Assembly (NCBI RefSeq): GCF_903064525.1 | Contig: NZ_LR797830.1 | Location: 1,116,001 to 1,180,000 of the forward strand | From: Methylacidimicrobium sp. AP8 | GTDB taxonomy: Bacteria; Verrucomicrobiota; Verrucomicrobiia; Methylacidiphilales; Methylacidiphilaceae | Length of the DNA: 64,000 nt | Direction of reading: 5' to 3' | Part shown: positions 57,228-64,000 of the stretch, piece by piece | Position numbering within the stretch: position 1 is the stretch's first letter | Layout: each line of letters begins with the position of its first letter | Translations under genes and position numbers: made by a program | Notes under the pieces: generated by a model | Told to the model about the DNA's origin: nothing | The model's input: the letters and a program-made list of their open reading frames with translations, nothing else | Databases searched by the model: none

Positions 57228-57352
57228 GTAGGTCCGCTTGGTCGAAAGCTACCGGGAAAAGGGACGGGTCAAGCAGCGGATCGTCGCGACTCTTGGCCGC
57301 AAGGATCTCTTGGCCCCCCACTTGGATCGGCTCGCGGAGATGCTCGGGCGCA
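57228..57352 (+). mobile_element. Right part of the interrupted IS-B fragment
   Basis: Continues GGTCCGCTTGGTCGAAAGC, coding RLVESYREKGRVKQRIVATL, the N-terminus of the IS-B transposase (59.9 kb). The match ends after DRLAEMLGR at about 57352, where the sequence switches to a reverse-strand partner-gene remnant across a microhomology CGGGCG. The rest of IS-B is deleted. Confidence 0.75.
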
Positions 57353-57501
57353 GGGATGCGCGGGCTTGGCGGTAAAGAGCGGCACAGGGATCAGCACGAG
57401 AAGGAAGGTAGCCCGAAGGAGCGGGAGGCGTAGCGGCCGTGGCGCATCGGAAACGGGATGGGAGCAAGCCGCATGTTTTGGATGGTGAGATTTCGTTTCA
57501 T
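57350..57501 (-). pseudogene. 5' remnant of a partner-type (immunity-like) gene
   Basis: The minus strand reads MKRNLTIQNMRL, PFPMRHGRYAS, then after a frame change PLLRATFLLVLIPVPLFTAKPAHPCA, against MKRNLPTQTV, PFPMRHGRRC and LFGAKPLHPCA of the intact gene at 61.7 kb. It stops at an IS-B fragment. Its ATG overlaps the TGA of the tail remnant before it (ATGA), as in the intact pair. Confidence 0.75.
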
Positions 57502-57587
57502 GGGCTTGAATTGGGCTGAATGGGGCCGATCCAGCGGAAAAAGCGGATCGGTCCGTCAGTATGCCTCTTGGTAAGCGGATCAAGATT
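57498..57587 (-). pseudogene. C-terminal tail of a lost effector-type gene
   Basis: The minus strand reads NLDPLTKRHTDGPIRFFRWI, then GPIQPNSSP and stop; the end of the intact protein is NVMPLSEMHTHGPMRFFHWN, then GPVPYPPKP. Thirty codons remain without a start. It overlaps the stop region of the upstream partner gene (57580) and is followed by a partner-gene start. Confidence 0.8.
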
Positions 57588-58512
57588 CTTCCTTTCCCAT
57601 CCGTGGAAATCGGCGGTTTAAGCGCCCTCCTGAGTGCTCGCTGCGAGTGCAGGGGGCCATCCGCTGTCTGTTGTTAGCGTTGCTCGGCCGGGGCGCGCTT
57701 TGCTCCGACGGCTTGGGGTGAAAAAGCTCAGGGTGAAAGATCTCGTCGAGCTCCCGATTGGCCTTGTCCATCGCCTTCTTGTCCCCTAGGGCATTGGCGC
57801 GGACGAGTTCGCCCAGCTTCCGGGTAATCGCGTCGTTCTGCTCCTTGGTAAAACGGGGCTTCACCTTCTCTTGGCCGAGCATAACCTTAAGAAAGTGCTG
57901 ATCCTTCTCCGAGAGTGGCGGCGGAACAAAGTCCGGAGGAAGGAGCCCAAGCTCCTTTTCTGCTTCTATGCTCTCTGGATAATAGTTTTGAATATCGAAG
58001 GAGTGTCCTGGCAGCTTGGCCGACGCCTCGTATGCCCTCCGAATATGGTCGCGTAAGTTCTCAAACCCAACGACTTGTATCTCTTTTTCTGCGCTTTGCT
58101 TTACCATCTCGACCGCCTCCCGCTCAGTCAAGCCGAGGGAAGCCCATGGAGGGTCGATCGTTCCAAAGGGTTGGAAACGCCAGGGGACGGTGACATGCCC
58201 GTCTTTTACTTGAACGTAGGTTGCGGCACCCCCCATCCCGCGGACTTCCGGACTCGGATCCCAGTTTCGAAACTCATAGCAGCTTACTCCCTTTGTTGTG
58301 ACAAGGTGTGCGGTAATGATTTGCGGCGTTCCTCTAAAGAGCCGTTCCCAGTCGGCGGCGCTAATGTCAGCGGGGCGAGAGACGGGAGAAAACAAGACGT
58401 CAGCGGAGAGGGGGCCAGCGACTAGCAGAAGACCGCTAAATAAGACTGTGCTTTTTAATAACTTAAACCGGAAGAAAGTCGGGACCAAGCGGAAGTCGAG
58501 TTTTGTCTTCAT
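57580..58512 (-). CDS. Secreted partner protein (candidate immunity protein) of the 58.5 kb hydrolase
   Basis: 310 residues. Start at 58512 overlaps the effector stop (ATGA); a longer ORF to 58602 is a shadow. Signal peptide about residues 15-37 (FKLLKSTVLFSGLLLVAGPLSA). Mature part has RPADISAADWERLFRGTPQIITAHL, YVQVKDGHVTVPW, WASLGLTEREAVEMVKQ and YYPESIEAEKELGLLPPDFVPPPL, each aligning with the 61.7 kb paralogue. No Cys/His catalytic set and no membrane helix beyond the signal, so a periplasmic binding role is likelier than an enzyme role. Confidence 0.7.
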   Translation of the reverse strand: MKTKLDFRLVPTFFRFKLLKSTVLFSGLLLVAGPLSADVLFSPVSRPADISAADWERLFRGTPQIITAHLVTTKGVSCYEFRNWDPSPEVRGMGGAATYVQVKDGHVTVPWRFQPFGTIDPPWASLGLTEREAVEMVKQSAEKEIQVVGFENLRDHIRRAYEASAKLPGHSFDIQNYYPESIEAEKELGLLPPDFVPPPLSEKDQHFLKVMLGQEKVKPRFTKEQNDAITRKLGELVRANALGDKKAMDKANRELDEIFHPELFHPKPSEQSAPRPSNANNRQRMAPCTRSEHSGGRLNRRFPRMGKEES

Positions 58513-59537
58513 GGTTTTGGAGGATAAGGAACGGGGCCGTTCCAGTGAAAAAAGCGCATCGGTCCGTGGGTATGCATCTCGGAAAGCGGCATGACGTTCC
58601 ATAGGGGACTGCCGTCCACATTGGTGGAGACGGCCACCCAGTCGTTTGTCGCGGTATCAAATTTCACGAACCCAATGTGACCAGCAACATATTTAGGGAC
58701 CCGGTGCCAACTTGTTATACTAGGCGGGTTAGACGGATCGATGGCCGAGGACGCAGGGATGATAAAGGTATCCCCGCTCATGGTTTCTATTTCCGGGACT
58801 TCGACGAAATATGGATTTAGTCTGTGGAGATCTCCATCCAGCATGGCCTGACCCATTGGAGATATTCTCGTCTGGTCTAACTTTGCGGCATTGTCAAGCG
58901 AAGGAAAGTTGGCCAAAAAGATCCCACGGCCCAGGTCTATGCTCGAGTCGGCGAGGGTCGAATTCCAATCCGTAAAGCAGAGCCCTTGAGTTTCGGGGTC
59001 GAAGCCATTATATTGCAAATTCAACTCCTTATCCAGCGTCTGGACAATGCGCGCGTTGGCCACCGACATCGGTTTGGCCACATGAGCGGACGCCGCTGGC
59101 GTGTTCGAGCCGGATTGTGAGCTCGGGTTCGGAGTGATTCCGTATTGAACCGCAAGCTGGGCGGCGAGTTCGCTCTCCGGGTTTCTTAGGTCTTTCTCGG
59201 TAAACCAGGGAGCTTTCTTGACGTTGGGAAGATCGGCGTCGGCCGGTTCGTTGGATTTGTTCTCCGGGGGAGCTTGCGTGGCCGAAGATGCGCCGCCGGC
59301 CGCTTGCGGGGCGGCCTGGTTGGCAGGGGCGGGAGCGGGAGGGCATGCGTTGCAGGCGGCGGCCGTGGCGCCGTTCTGGGGCACGCTCTCCACGGGCGCG
59401 GAACTTTCAGCGGGCAGGACTTCCGACTGGTAGAGCTGCCCGGGGGCCGAGAAGGTCCAAAAGCCCCAAAACGCGGCGATCAACAGCCGCAGGAGGAGCG
59501 GGCAGCGGCGGTGCCGGGATGTTGACGGTGCAGCCAC
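58509..59537 (-). CDS. Secreted NlpC/P60- or CHAP-like Cys/His hydrolase (candidate effector)
   Basis: 342 residues. Signal peptide (about 12-33), then an Ala/Pro/Asn-rich linker with CNACPP, then a conserved block KAPWFTEKDLRNPESELAAQL, QYGITPNP (residues 108-138) shared with the broken copy at 55.1 kb. The C-terminal domain has Cys187 in QGLCFTDW, MSGDTFIIPAS, His287 in AGHIGFVKFD and possible Asn306. It ends GPMRFFHWNGPVP, the tail that is repeated in front of every orphan partner gene. The cognate partner overlaps its stop by 4 bp. Confidence 0.68.
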   Translation of the reverse strand: MAAPSTSRHRRCPLLLRLLIAAFWGFWTFSAPGQLYQSEVLPAESSAPVESVPQNGATAAACNACPPAPAPANQAAPQAAGGASSATQAPPENKSNEPADADLPNVKKAPWFTEKDLRNPESELAAQLAVQYGITPNPSSQSGSNTPAASAHVAKPMSVANARIVQTLDKELNLQYNGFDPETQGLCFTDWNSTLADSSIDLGRGIFLANFPSLDNAAKLDQTRISPMGQAMLDGDLHRLNPYFVEVPEIETMSGDTFIIPASSAIDPSNPPSITSWHRVPKYVAGHIGFVKFDTATNDWVAVSTNVDGSPLWNVMPLSEMHTHGPMRFFHWNGPVPYPPKP

Positions 59538-59573
59538 GCCCTTGGAAATAGGTCAGCAAACTTCAAGGTTCGA

Positions 59574-59707
59574 TCATTCGGCCGCTTGCCTCCGCCCGAA
59601 CTCCTCGGCGGCCTTCTTGGCCCGAAGGAGCTCTTCCCGAAGCGCCTTCTCGGTGGCCTTCCTCTCGGCTTGCCGGGCGCGCTCCTCCTCACGAAGCCGC
59701 CGATGGA
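59574..59707 (-). pseudogene. 3' remnant of an unidentified helical protein gene
   Basis: The minus strand is open from the IS-B end to a stop at 59574, coding LHRRLREEERARQAERKATE and then KALREELLRAKKAAEEFGRR, a charged amphipathic helix. It has no start of its own before the insertion sequence at 59708. The parent protein is not recognised. Confidence 0.5.
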
Positions 59708-61638
59708 GCCGGCCCATGTTTGGTGAAAAGCGGCCTTTTTGACGACGGCTCCAGGGTTGGGGAAGGAAATTTTGCAAAAATGTAGTGCCACACTGTGAAC
59801 AACTTGGCCGCATGAAAGTGGCCTTTTGTGCTTGCGATTCACGGTGACGACCGGTAATGCTATTTCCTGTTTCTGCGCACCCTGCGGTTGCGTCGGAAGG
59901 ACGGGAGCGAGGCGGAGTATGTCCGCTTGGTGGAAAGCTACCGGGAAAAGGGACAGGTCAAGCAGCGGATTGTCGCGACTCTTGGCCGCAAGGATCTCTT
60001 GGCACCCCACTTGGATCGGCTCGCGGAGTTGCTCGGGCGGAGCGCGCCGGCTTCTCGGAGAGCGCTTGAGCCTCAGGAATCCACAGTTTGGGGTCCAACG
60101 CTTGTCGCCAGACATCTCTGGAAGGAGCTGGGTATGGAAGAGCTCTTGGAGGAGAAGAGGGGGAAAGGCAAAGGACTGTCCCTTGCGGAACGGGCGTTCG
60201 TCCTTGTGGTCAACCGGCTCTTGTCCCCGGGGAGCGAACACGCCTTGGCCCAGTGGCTGGAGACCGACTACGTTCCCGACGGGAGAGGAGAGCGGATCCG
60301 GCCGGTCTGGAAGCAGAATGGCCGAGTTCGGGTCGACCCCCGCTTCCTTTGGCCGTGGTACCGGACCCTTGACGAGCTCATCGGGCGGAAGGAGCGGACC
60401 CTAGGAAGGGCTCTTTGCCCGGCTGCGGGATCTCTTTTCTCTTAAGCCCGAGATGGTCTTCTATGATTTGACTTCCTCCTATTTCGAAGGGGAAGGCCCC
60501 GAGGGTTTGGCTCAATACGGCTACAGCCGGGATCAGCGGGAGGGAAACCGGCAGATCCTCTTGGGGGTCGTCATGGCCAATGGCTGGCCGATTGCCCACC
60601 ATGTCTTCCGGGGCAATCGGCACGATTCGGAAACAGTTCTGCCGATCGTCGCCGATTTGGAGAAACGCTTCGGGTTGCGTCGGATCGTCTTCGTCGGGGA
60701 CCGGGGGATGGTGAGCACGGCCAACTTGGGCTTCCTGTGGAGCCAGGGGCATGGGTTTTTGTTCGGCTTACGCCGGCGAAGGAGCCCGGAGGTCTTGGAG
60801 TATGTCCGCAAGGCCCAGAGCGGTTCCTGGCAGCCCTGCTCTCCGGAGGAAAAGGATCGGGTCTGCGAAGTCGAGGGAGCGCTTCCCGGGCAGCGGATCT
60901 TCGTGGTCGAAAGCGCCGAGCGGCTGGCCTACGAGCAGGCCATGCGGGAGAGGGATGTCACGAAGACCCGGGAAGAATTGGGCAAACTCGCCAAGCGTAT
61001 CGAAAAAGGAGAGCTTCGGAATCGGGAAGAGATCGGCAGCTGCGTCGCCCGAATCCTCTCTCTCCATCGCGGCCACCGCTACTTCCGCTGGAGTCTGCGG
61101 GCAGGCAAGCTCCAAGTGTCCGAAGAGCCGGTGGAGACCGAAAAGCTTCTGGAGGGGAAGTACGTGATCCTCACCGAGGAAAAGGATCTCTCCCCGCTCG
61201 AGGCGGTCCGGGCCTACAAGGAGCTCTCCGAGGTGGAAAGAGCCTTCCGGAAGCTCAAGGACGTGCTCGAGCTTCGTCCGATCTACCACCACAATCCCAA
61301 ACGGGTGCGGGCGCACGTCTTCGTCGCCGCCTTGGCCTTCCTGCTCGACCGGCTCCTGGAGAAGAAACTCAAGGCGGCCAATCTGCCCTTCTCCAGCGAG
61401 CAAGCTTGGGTTGCCCTCCGAACCATCCATCTGGTGGATTTCTCCTTCGGAAGCGAAAAACGTCGCGGGGTCACCGCCGGGAATCATCAGGCCCGGCAAA
61501 TCCTCTCCGCCTTACGCATCTCTGCCCGGGAGCCGTAGCCGACCGCAAAGGGCAAAAATAGCCCCTGTAGTGCCAATTGGAAATGACGGGTACTGTCTCG
61601 CAACGACTTACAAGACCTTCCCCCAAACATGGGCCGGC
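59708..61638 (+). mobile_element. Insertion sequence (IS-B), IS1634-like
   Basis: Core 59714-61632 with 10-bp inverted ends CCATGTTTGG / CCAAACATGG. Both sides show GCCGGC (59708-59713; 61633-61638), which is palindromic and so may be either an extended inverted repeat or a 6-bp target duplication. The same GCCGGC occurs in the tail repeat at 62752 and 63870, and TCCGGC flanks the other IS-B copy at 55198, favouring target choice. The transposase is split by a frameshift. Confidence 0.83.
59888..61538 (+). pseudogene. IS-B transposase (DDE, IS1634-like), frameshifted
   Basis: ORF 1 59888-60445 (185 codons, TTG start) and ORF 2 60453-61538 (361 codons). The frame breaks near 60400: after IGRKERTL the right frame continues EGLFARLRDLFSLKPEMVFYD, but the sequence reads a different frame and stops. 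ORF 2 holds the catalytic acids: VFYDLTSSYFEGEG, VFVGDRGMVS and SEVERAFRKLKD, plus PIYHHNPKRVRAHV. Two halves could not give a whole enzyme without frameshifting. Confidence 0.85.
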
Positions 61639-61701
61639 GGAAAGCCGATCCGCTTTTTCCGCTGGATCGGTCCGATTCAACCCAGAAAATCAAGCCCATG
61701 A
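61633..61701 (+). pseudogene. C-terminal tail of a lost effector-type gene, copy 1
   Basis: Coding AGGKPIRFFRWIGPIQPRKS plus SP and stop, 23 codons, cut on the left by IS-B. The TGA overlaps the next ATG (ATGA). Confidence 0.75.
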
Positions 61702-62624
61702 AAAGAAACCTCCCCACACAAACCGTGCCGCCTGACCCCCGGCCATTCCCGATGCGCCACGGCCGCAGATGCCTGCCGCTCCTGTGGAGCGTCTTCGTTC
61801 TCCTCCTGACCCCTCCCCTCCTCTTCGGCGCCAAGCCCTTGCATCCTTGCGCCCGTCCACCGGAGATCTCCCCGGAAGCCTGGAAGGATCTCTTTTGGGG
61901 AACCCCTCAGGTGATCCAAGCGCAAATCAAGGCGGCCGATGGCGCCACCTATTATGATTTCATCGAATGGAACCCTCACAGCAAGTATGGCGTAGGTCCT
62001 ATAGGCACTTATGTTCGCGCCAAGGACGGAAAGGCTACCCGTCTATGGACCAATCTTGTATACAATGGTCCACCCGAGCCGCCGTGGACGGCGCTGGGGC
62101 TCACTTTTCGCGAAGCGGTGGAGATGCGAAAGCAAAACTTGCTACCATCGCTCCAAGATGCCATTGCGGAGAACCGAAAGGAGGAGATGATCCGGGCCTG
62201 GCATAAGATGGCGGAACGGAAGCCGGGCACGCCCATCCCACACTTCGCAGAGAGTCCTTGGGATTACTATCCTGAAGTCATCGAAGCGGCCAAAGAGCTG
62301 GGCCTTCTTCCGAAGGATTTCGTCCTCCCGGCTCTGGCTCCCAAGGATCAGCGCTTCCTCAATATCATGCTCGGCATTGAAGAACCCACTATGACTCCCG
62401 AGGAAGAAGCGCGCCAGGAAGCCATCGCCAACGCGCTTGCCCGGATGATTCGCGCAAGCCTCGAAGGCGACAGGAAGACGGCCGAGGAGGCGAATAACAA
62501 GCTCCTGGAGTTGCTGGACCTTTCGGAATTGACCGGCGAATCCGGCGACAATCCTTCCCCTCCCCAGCAGCCGCCGGCGGGGAACGCCCAGGGAAAACAG
62601 CCAATCCCCCCGAGGAGTCGGTGA
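61698..62624 (+). CDS. Secreted partner-family protein (orphan immunity-like), intact copy
   Basis: 308 residues. An n-region with RHGRRC precedes a hydrophobic signal (LPLLWSVFVLLLTPPLLFG, about residues 24-42). The mature chain has RPPEISPEAWKDLFWGTPQV, YVRAKDGKATRLWTNLVYNG, WTALGLTFREAVEMRKQN and YYPEVIEAAKELGLLPKDFVLPAL. The C-terminus is a helical Glu/Ala-rich region, then Pro/Gln-rich. No intact effector gene precedes it, only the 23-codon tail. Confidence 0.75.
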   Translation: MKRNLPTQTVPPDPRPFPMRHGRRCLPLLWSVFVLLLTPPLLFGAKPLHPCARPPEISPEAWKDLFWGTPQVIQAQIKAADGATYYDFIEWNPHSKYGVGPIGTYVRAKDGKATRLWTNLVYNGPPEPPWTALGLTFREAVEMRKQNLLPSLQDAIAENRKEEMIRAWHKMAERKPGTPIPHFAESPWDYYPEVIEAAKELGLLPKDFVLPALAPKDQRFLNIMLGIEEPTMTPEEEARQEAIANALARMIRASLEGDRKTAEEANNKLLELLDLSELTGESGDNPSPPQQPPAGNAQGKQPIPPRSR

Positions 62625-62661
62625 CAAAGAGCTCTCGGAGCTTAGGATTCGGCTCCCCTGA

Positions 62662-62820
62662 TCCCCGCCGGGAGATGCATCGCTGGCCGGCGATATGCTG
62701 TTCGTGACCGCTCGCACCATAGCTATTCTTCCGGCCAGCAAGGCCTTGCCCGCCGGCGGAAAGCCGATCCGCTTTTTCCGCTGGATCGGTCCGATTCCAC
62801 CCAGAAAATCAAGCCCATGA
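62662..62820 (+). pseudogene. C-terminal tail of a lost effector-type gene, copy 2
   Basis: 52 open codons: SPPGDASLAGDMLFVTARTI, AILPASKALPAGGKPIRFFR, WIGPIPPRKSSP, then TGA overlapping the partner ATG. An internal ATG (62695) would give 41 residues but without the catalytic Cys or His. Confidence 0.75.
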
Positions 62821-63869
62821 AAAGAAACCTCCCCACACAAACCGTGCCGCCTGACCCCCGGCCATTCCCGATGCGCCACGGCCGCAGATGCCTGCCGCTC
62901 CTGTGGAGCGTCTTCGTTCTCCTCCTGACCCCTCCCCTCCTCTTCGGCGCCAAGCCCTTGCATCCTTGCGCCCGTCCACCGGAGATCTCCCCGGAAGCCT
63001 GGAAGGATCTCTTTTGGGGAACCCCTCAGGTGATCCGAGCGCAAATCAAGGCGGCCGATGGCGCCACCTATTATGATTTCACCGAGTGGAACCCTCACAG
63101 CAAGTATGGCGTAGGTCCTATAGGCACTTATGTTCGCGCCAAGGACGGAAAGGCTACCCGTCTATGGACCAATCTTGTATACAATGGTCCACCCGAGCCG
63201 CCGTGGACGGCGCTGGGGCTCACTTTTCGCGAAGCGGTGGAGATGCGAAAGCAAAACTTGCTACCATCGCTCCAAAATGCCATTGCGGAGAACCGAAAGG
63301 AGGAGATGATCCGGGCCTGGCATGAGATGGCGGAACGGAAGCCGGGCACGCCCATCCCACACTTCGCAGAGAGTCCTTGGGATTACTATCCTGAAGTCAT
63401 CGAAGCGGCCAAAGAGCTGGGCCTTCTTCCGAAGGATTTCGTCCTCCCGGCTCTGGCTCCCAAGGATCAGCGCTTCCTCAATATCTGCTCGGCATTGAAG
63501 AACCCACTATGACTCCCGAGGAAGAAGCGCGCCAGGAAGCCATCGCCAACGCGCTTGCCCGGATGATTCGCGCAAGCCTCGAAGGCGACAGGAAGACGGC
63601 CGAGGAGGCGAATAACAAGCTCCTGGAGTTGCTGGACCTTTCGGAATTGACCGGCGAATCCGGCGACAATCCTTTCCCTGCCCAGCAGCCGCCGGCGGGG
63701 AACGCCCAGGGAAAGCAGCCAATCCCCCCGAGGAGTCGGTGATAGGGATCGCCCGGAGCTTTGGACTTGGCTCCCCTGATCCCCGCCGGGAGATGCATCG
63801 CTGGCCGGCGATATCCTGTTCGTGACCGCTCGCACCATAGCTATTCTCCCGGCCAGCAAGGCCTTGCCC
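62752..63869 (+). repeat. Tandem repeat unit 2, 1,118 bp
   Basis: Same as unit 1 apart from scattered substitutions and a one-base deletion at about 63485 (ATATCTGCTCGG against ATATCATGCTCGG in unit 1), which explains the 1-bp shorter length. Confidence 0.92.
62817..63742 (+). pseudogene. Partner-family gene, copy 2, frameshifted
   Basis: The first 223 codons match copy 1 almost exactly. The one-base deletion near 63485 shifts the frame to a stop at 63512; the rest of the gene continues in another frame to 63742 (MTPEEEARQEAIANALARMI onward). A truncated 231-residue product may still be made. Confidence 0.85.
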
Positions 63870-63938
63870 GCCGGCGGAAAGCCGATCCGCTTTTTCCGCT
63901 GGATCGGTCCGATTCCACCCAGAAAATCAAGCCCATGA
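63780..63938 (+). pseudogene. C-terminal tail of a lost effector-type gene, copy 3
   Basis: Same 52-codon tail as copy 2 with ATC for ATG at the internal Met (DILFVT for DMLFVT), ending in TGA that overlaps the next ATG at 63935. Confidence 0.72.
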
Positions 63939-64000
63939 AAAGAAACCTCCCCACACAAACCGTGCCGCCCGCTCCCCGGCCATTCCCGATGCGCCACGGC
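63870..64000 (+). repeat. Tandem repeat unit 3, cut by window edge
   Basis: The repeat starts again at GCCGGC and continues to the window end, so the array extends further to the right. Confidence 0.85.
63935..64000 (+). CDS. Partner-family gene, copy 3, partial
   Basis: The first 22 codons (MKRNLPTQTVPPAPRPFPMR and on) are visible before the window ends. It differs from copies 1 and 2 in the APRP segment (DPRP there), so it is not simply identical. Confidence 0.7.
   Translation, partial: MKRNLPTQTVPPAPRPFPMRHG

Larger units (their letters stand above)
61633..62751 (+). repeat. Tandem repeat unit 1 (tail + partner gene), 1,119 bp
   Basis: Begins at GCCGGCGGAAAGCCGATCC and runs to the same point at 62752. 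Near-identical (only scattered differences) to the next unit. Its left end touches the IS-B right end exactly at GCCGGC. Confidence 0.92.

Noticed and set aside
61650-61675. Inverted repeat CCGATCC...GGATCGG before each partner gene, as a terminator or attenuator
   Set aside because: It is explained by the coding sequence of the tail (PIRFFRWIGP) and is not followed by a T-run; the intact gene at 58.5 kb lacks the palindrome.
61411-61701. 96-codon plus-strand ORF ending in the effector tail, apparently a longer effector C-terminus
   Set aside because: Its upstream part is the IS-B right end and the 3' end of the transposase in another frame; only the last 23 codons are effector sequence.
61633-64000. 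CRISPR or satellite array
   Set aside because: The period is over 1.1 kb and the units encode a protein gene; no short spacer-repeat pattern exists anywhere in the window.

Overview
The window is a 64 kb piece of a GC-rich bacterial chromosome. Gene content (gap-pgk-tpiA-secG, tig-clpP-clpX, plsX-fabH behind rpmF, rpoZ, tmRNA, SufE, nrdR, glnB-glnA) is that of a Gram-negative bacterium with an outer-membrane-type protein and many exported proteins. The short omega subunit, the DUF721-type protein and the overall style suggest Verrucomicrobiota, possibly an acidophilic methanotroph relative. That placement is an inference from protein style, not from a marker gene.

Layout. 1-6.8 kb (minus strand): glycolytic operon gap-pgk-tpiA-secG running into a peptide ABC transporter (oppA, oppB, partial oppC). 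7-9.6 kb (plus): an exported MsrB-MsrA fusion and a Ppx/GppA phosphatase. 9.6-15.3 kb (minus): cutA-mnmA, clpX, clpP, tig, trxB. 15.7-19.1 kb (plus): an unknown, possibly ATP-grasp-like protein coupled to sucC-sucD. 19.1-22.1 kb (minus): DUF721-like protein, sufE, bioB, upp. 22.3-26 kb (plus): hemB and glnE. 26-29.2 kb (minus): rnc, a XerC/D recombinase, a sugar nucleotidyltransferase and rdgB. 29.6-33.2 kb: tRNA-Val(GAC), a SIMPL protein, a zinc-ribbon coiled-coil protein, rpoZ, smpB and ssrA (tmRNA). 33.2-35.7 kb (minus): purM and purF. 35.8-37.2 kb (plus): a plasmid-like TraK/TraL-type pair. 37.2-40 kb (minus): fabH, plsX, rpmF, yceD-like. 40.3-43.7 kb (plus): nrdR, a HIT protein, glnB and glnA, ending in a clear terminator. 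43.8-49.5 kb (minus): PAP2 phosphatase, a cysteine-desulfurase-like pseudoenzyme, a DUF4013 protein and three glycosyltransferase-type genes. 49.6-52.9 kb: DUF488 protein, a predicted outer-membrane protein and a coiled-coil protein with a duplicated module.

53.0-64.0 kb is an accessory region and the most interesting part. It holds two complete gene pairs in which a secreted Cys/His (NlpC/P60- or CHAP-like) protein is followed at once by a second secreted protein. Around them lie a broken copy of the first gene, several orphan copies of the second gene each still carrying only the 3' tail of the first, a 1,119-bp tandem amplification of that tail-plus-second-gene unit, and two insertion sequences, one nested inside a fragment of the other type. 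This is the architecture of toxin/immunity cassettes that grow by recombination. I propose it as a candidate undescribed peptidoglycan-hydrolase/immunity system; the function is inferred, while the gene structure is directly visible.

Metabolic logic of the rest: glnB, glnA and glnE give a PII/adenylylation nitrogen-control set; smpB lies near ssrA for ribosome rescue; tig, clpP and clpX form a proteostasis operon; SufE and a degenerate NifS-like protein touch on Fe-S chemistry.
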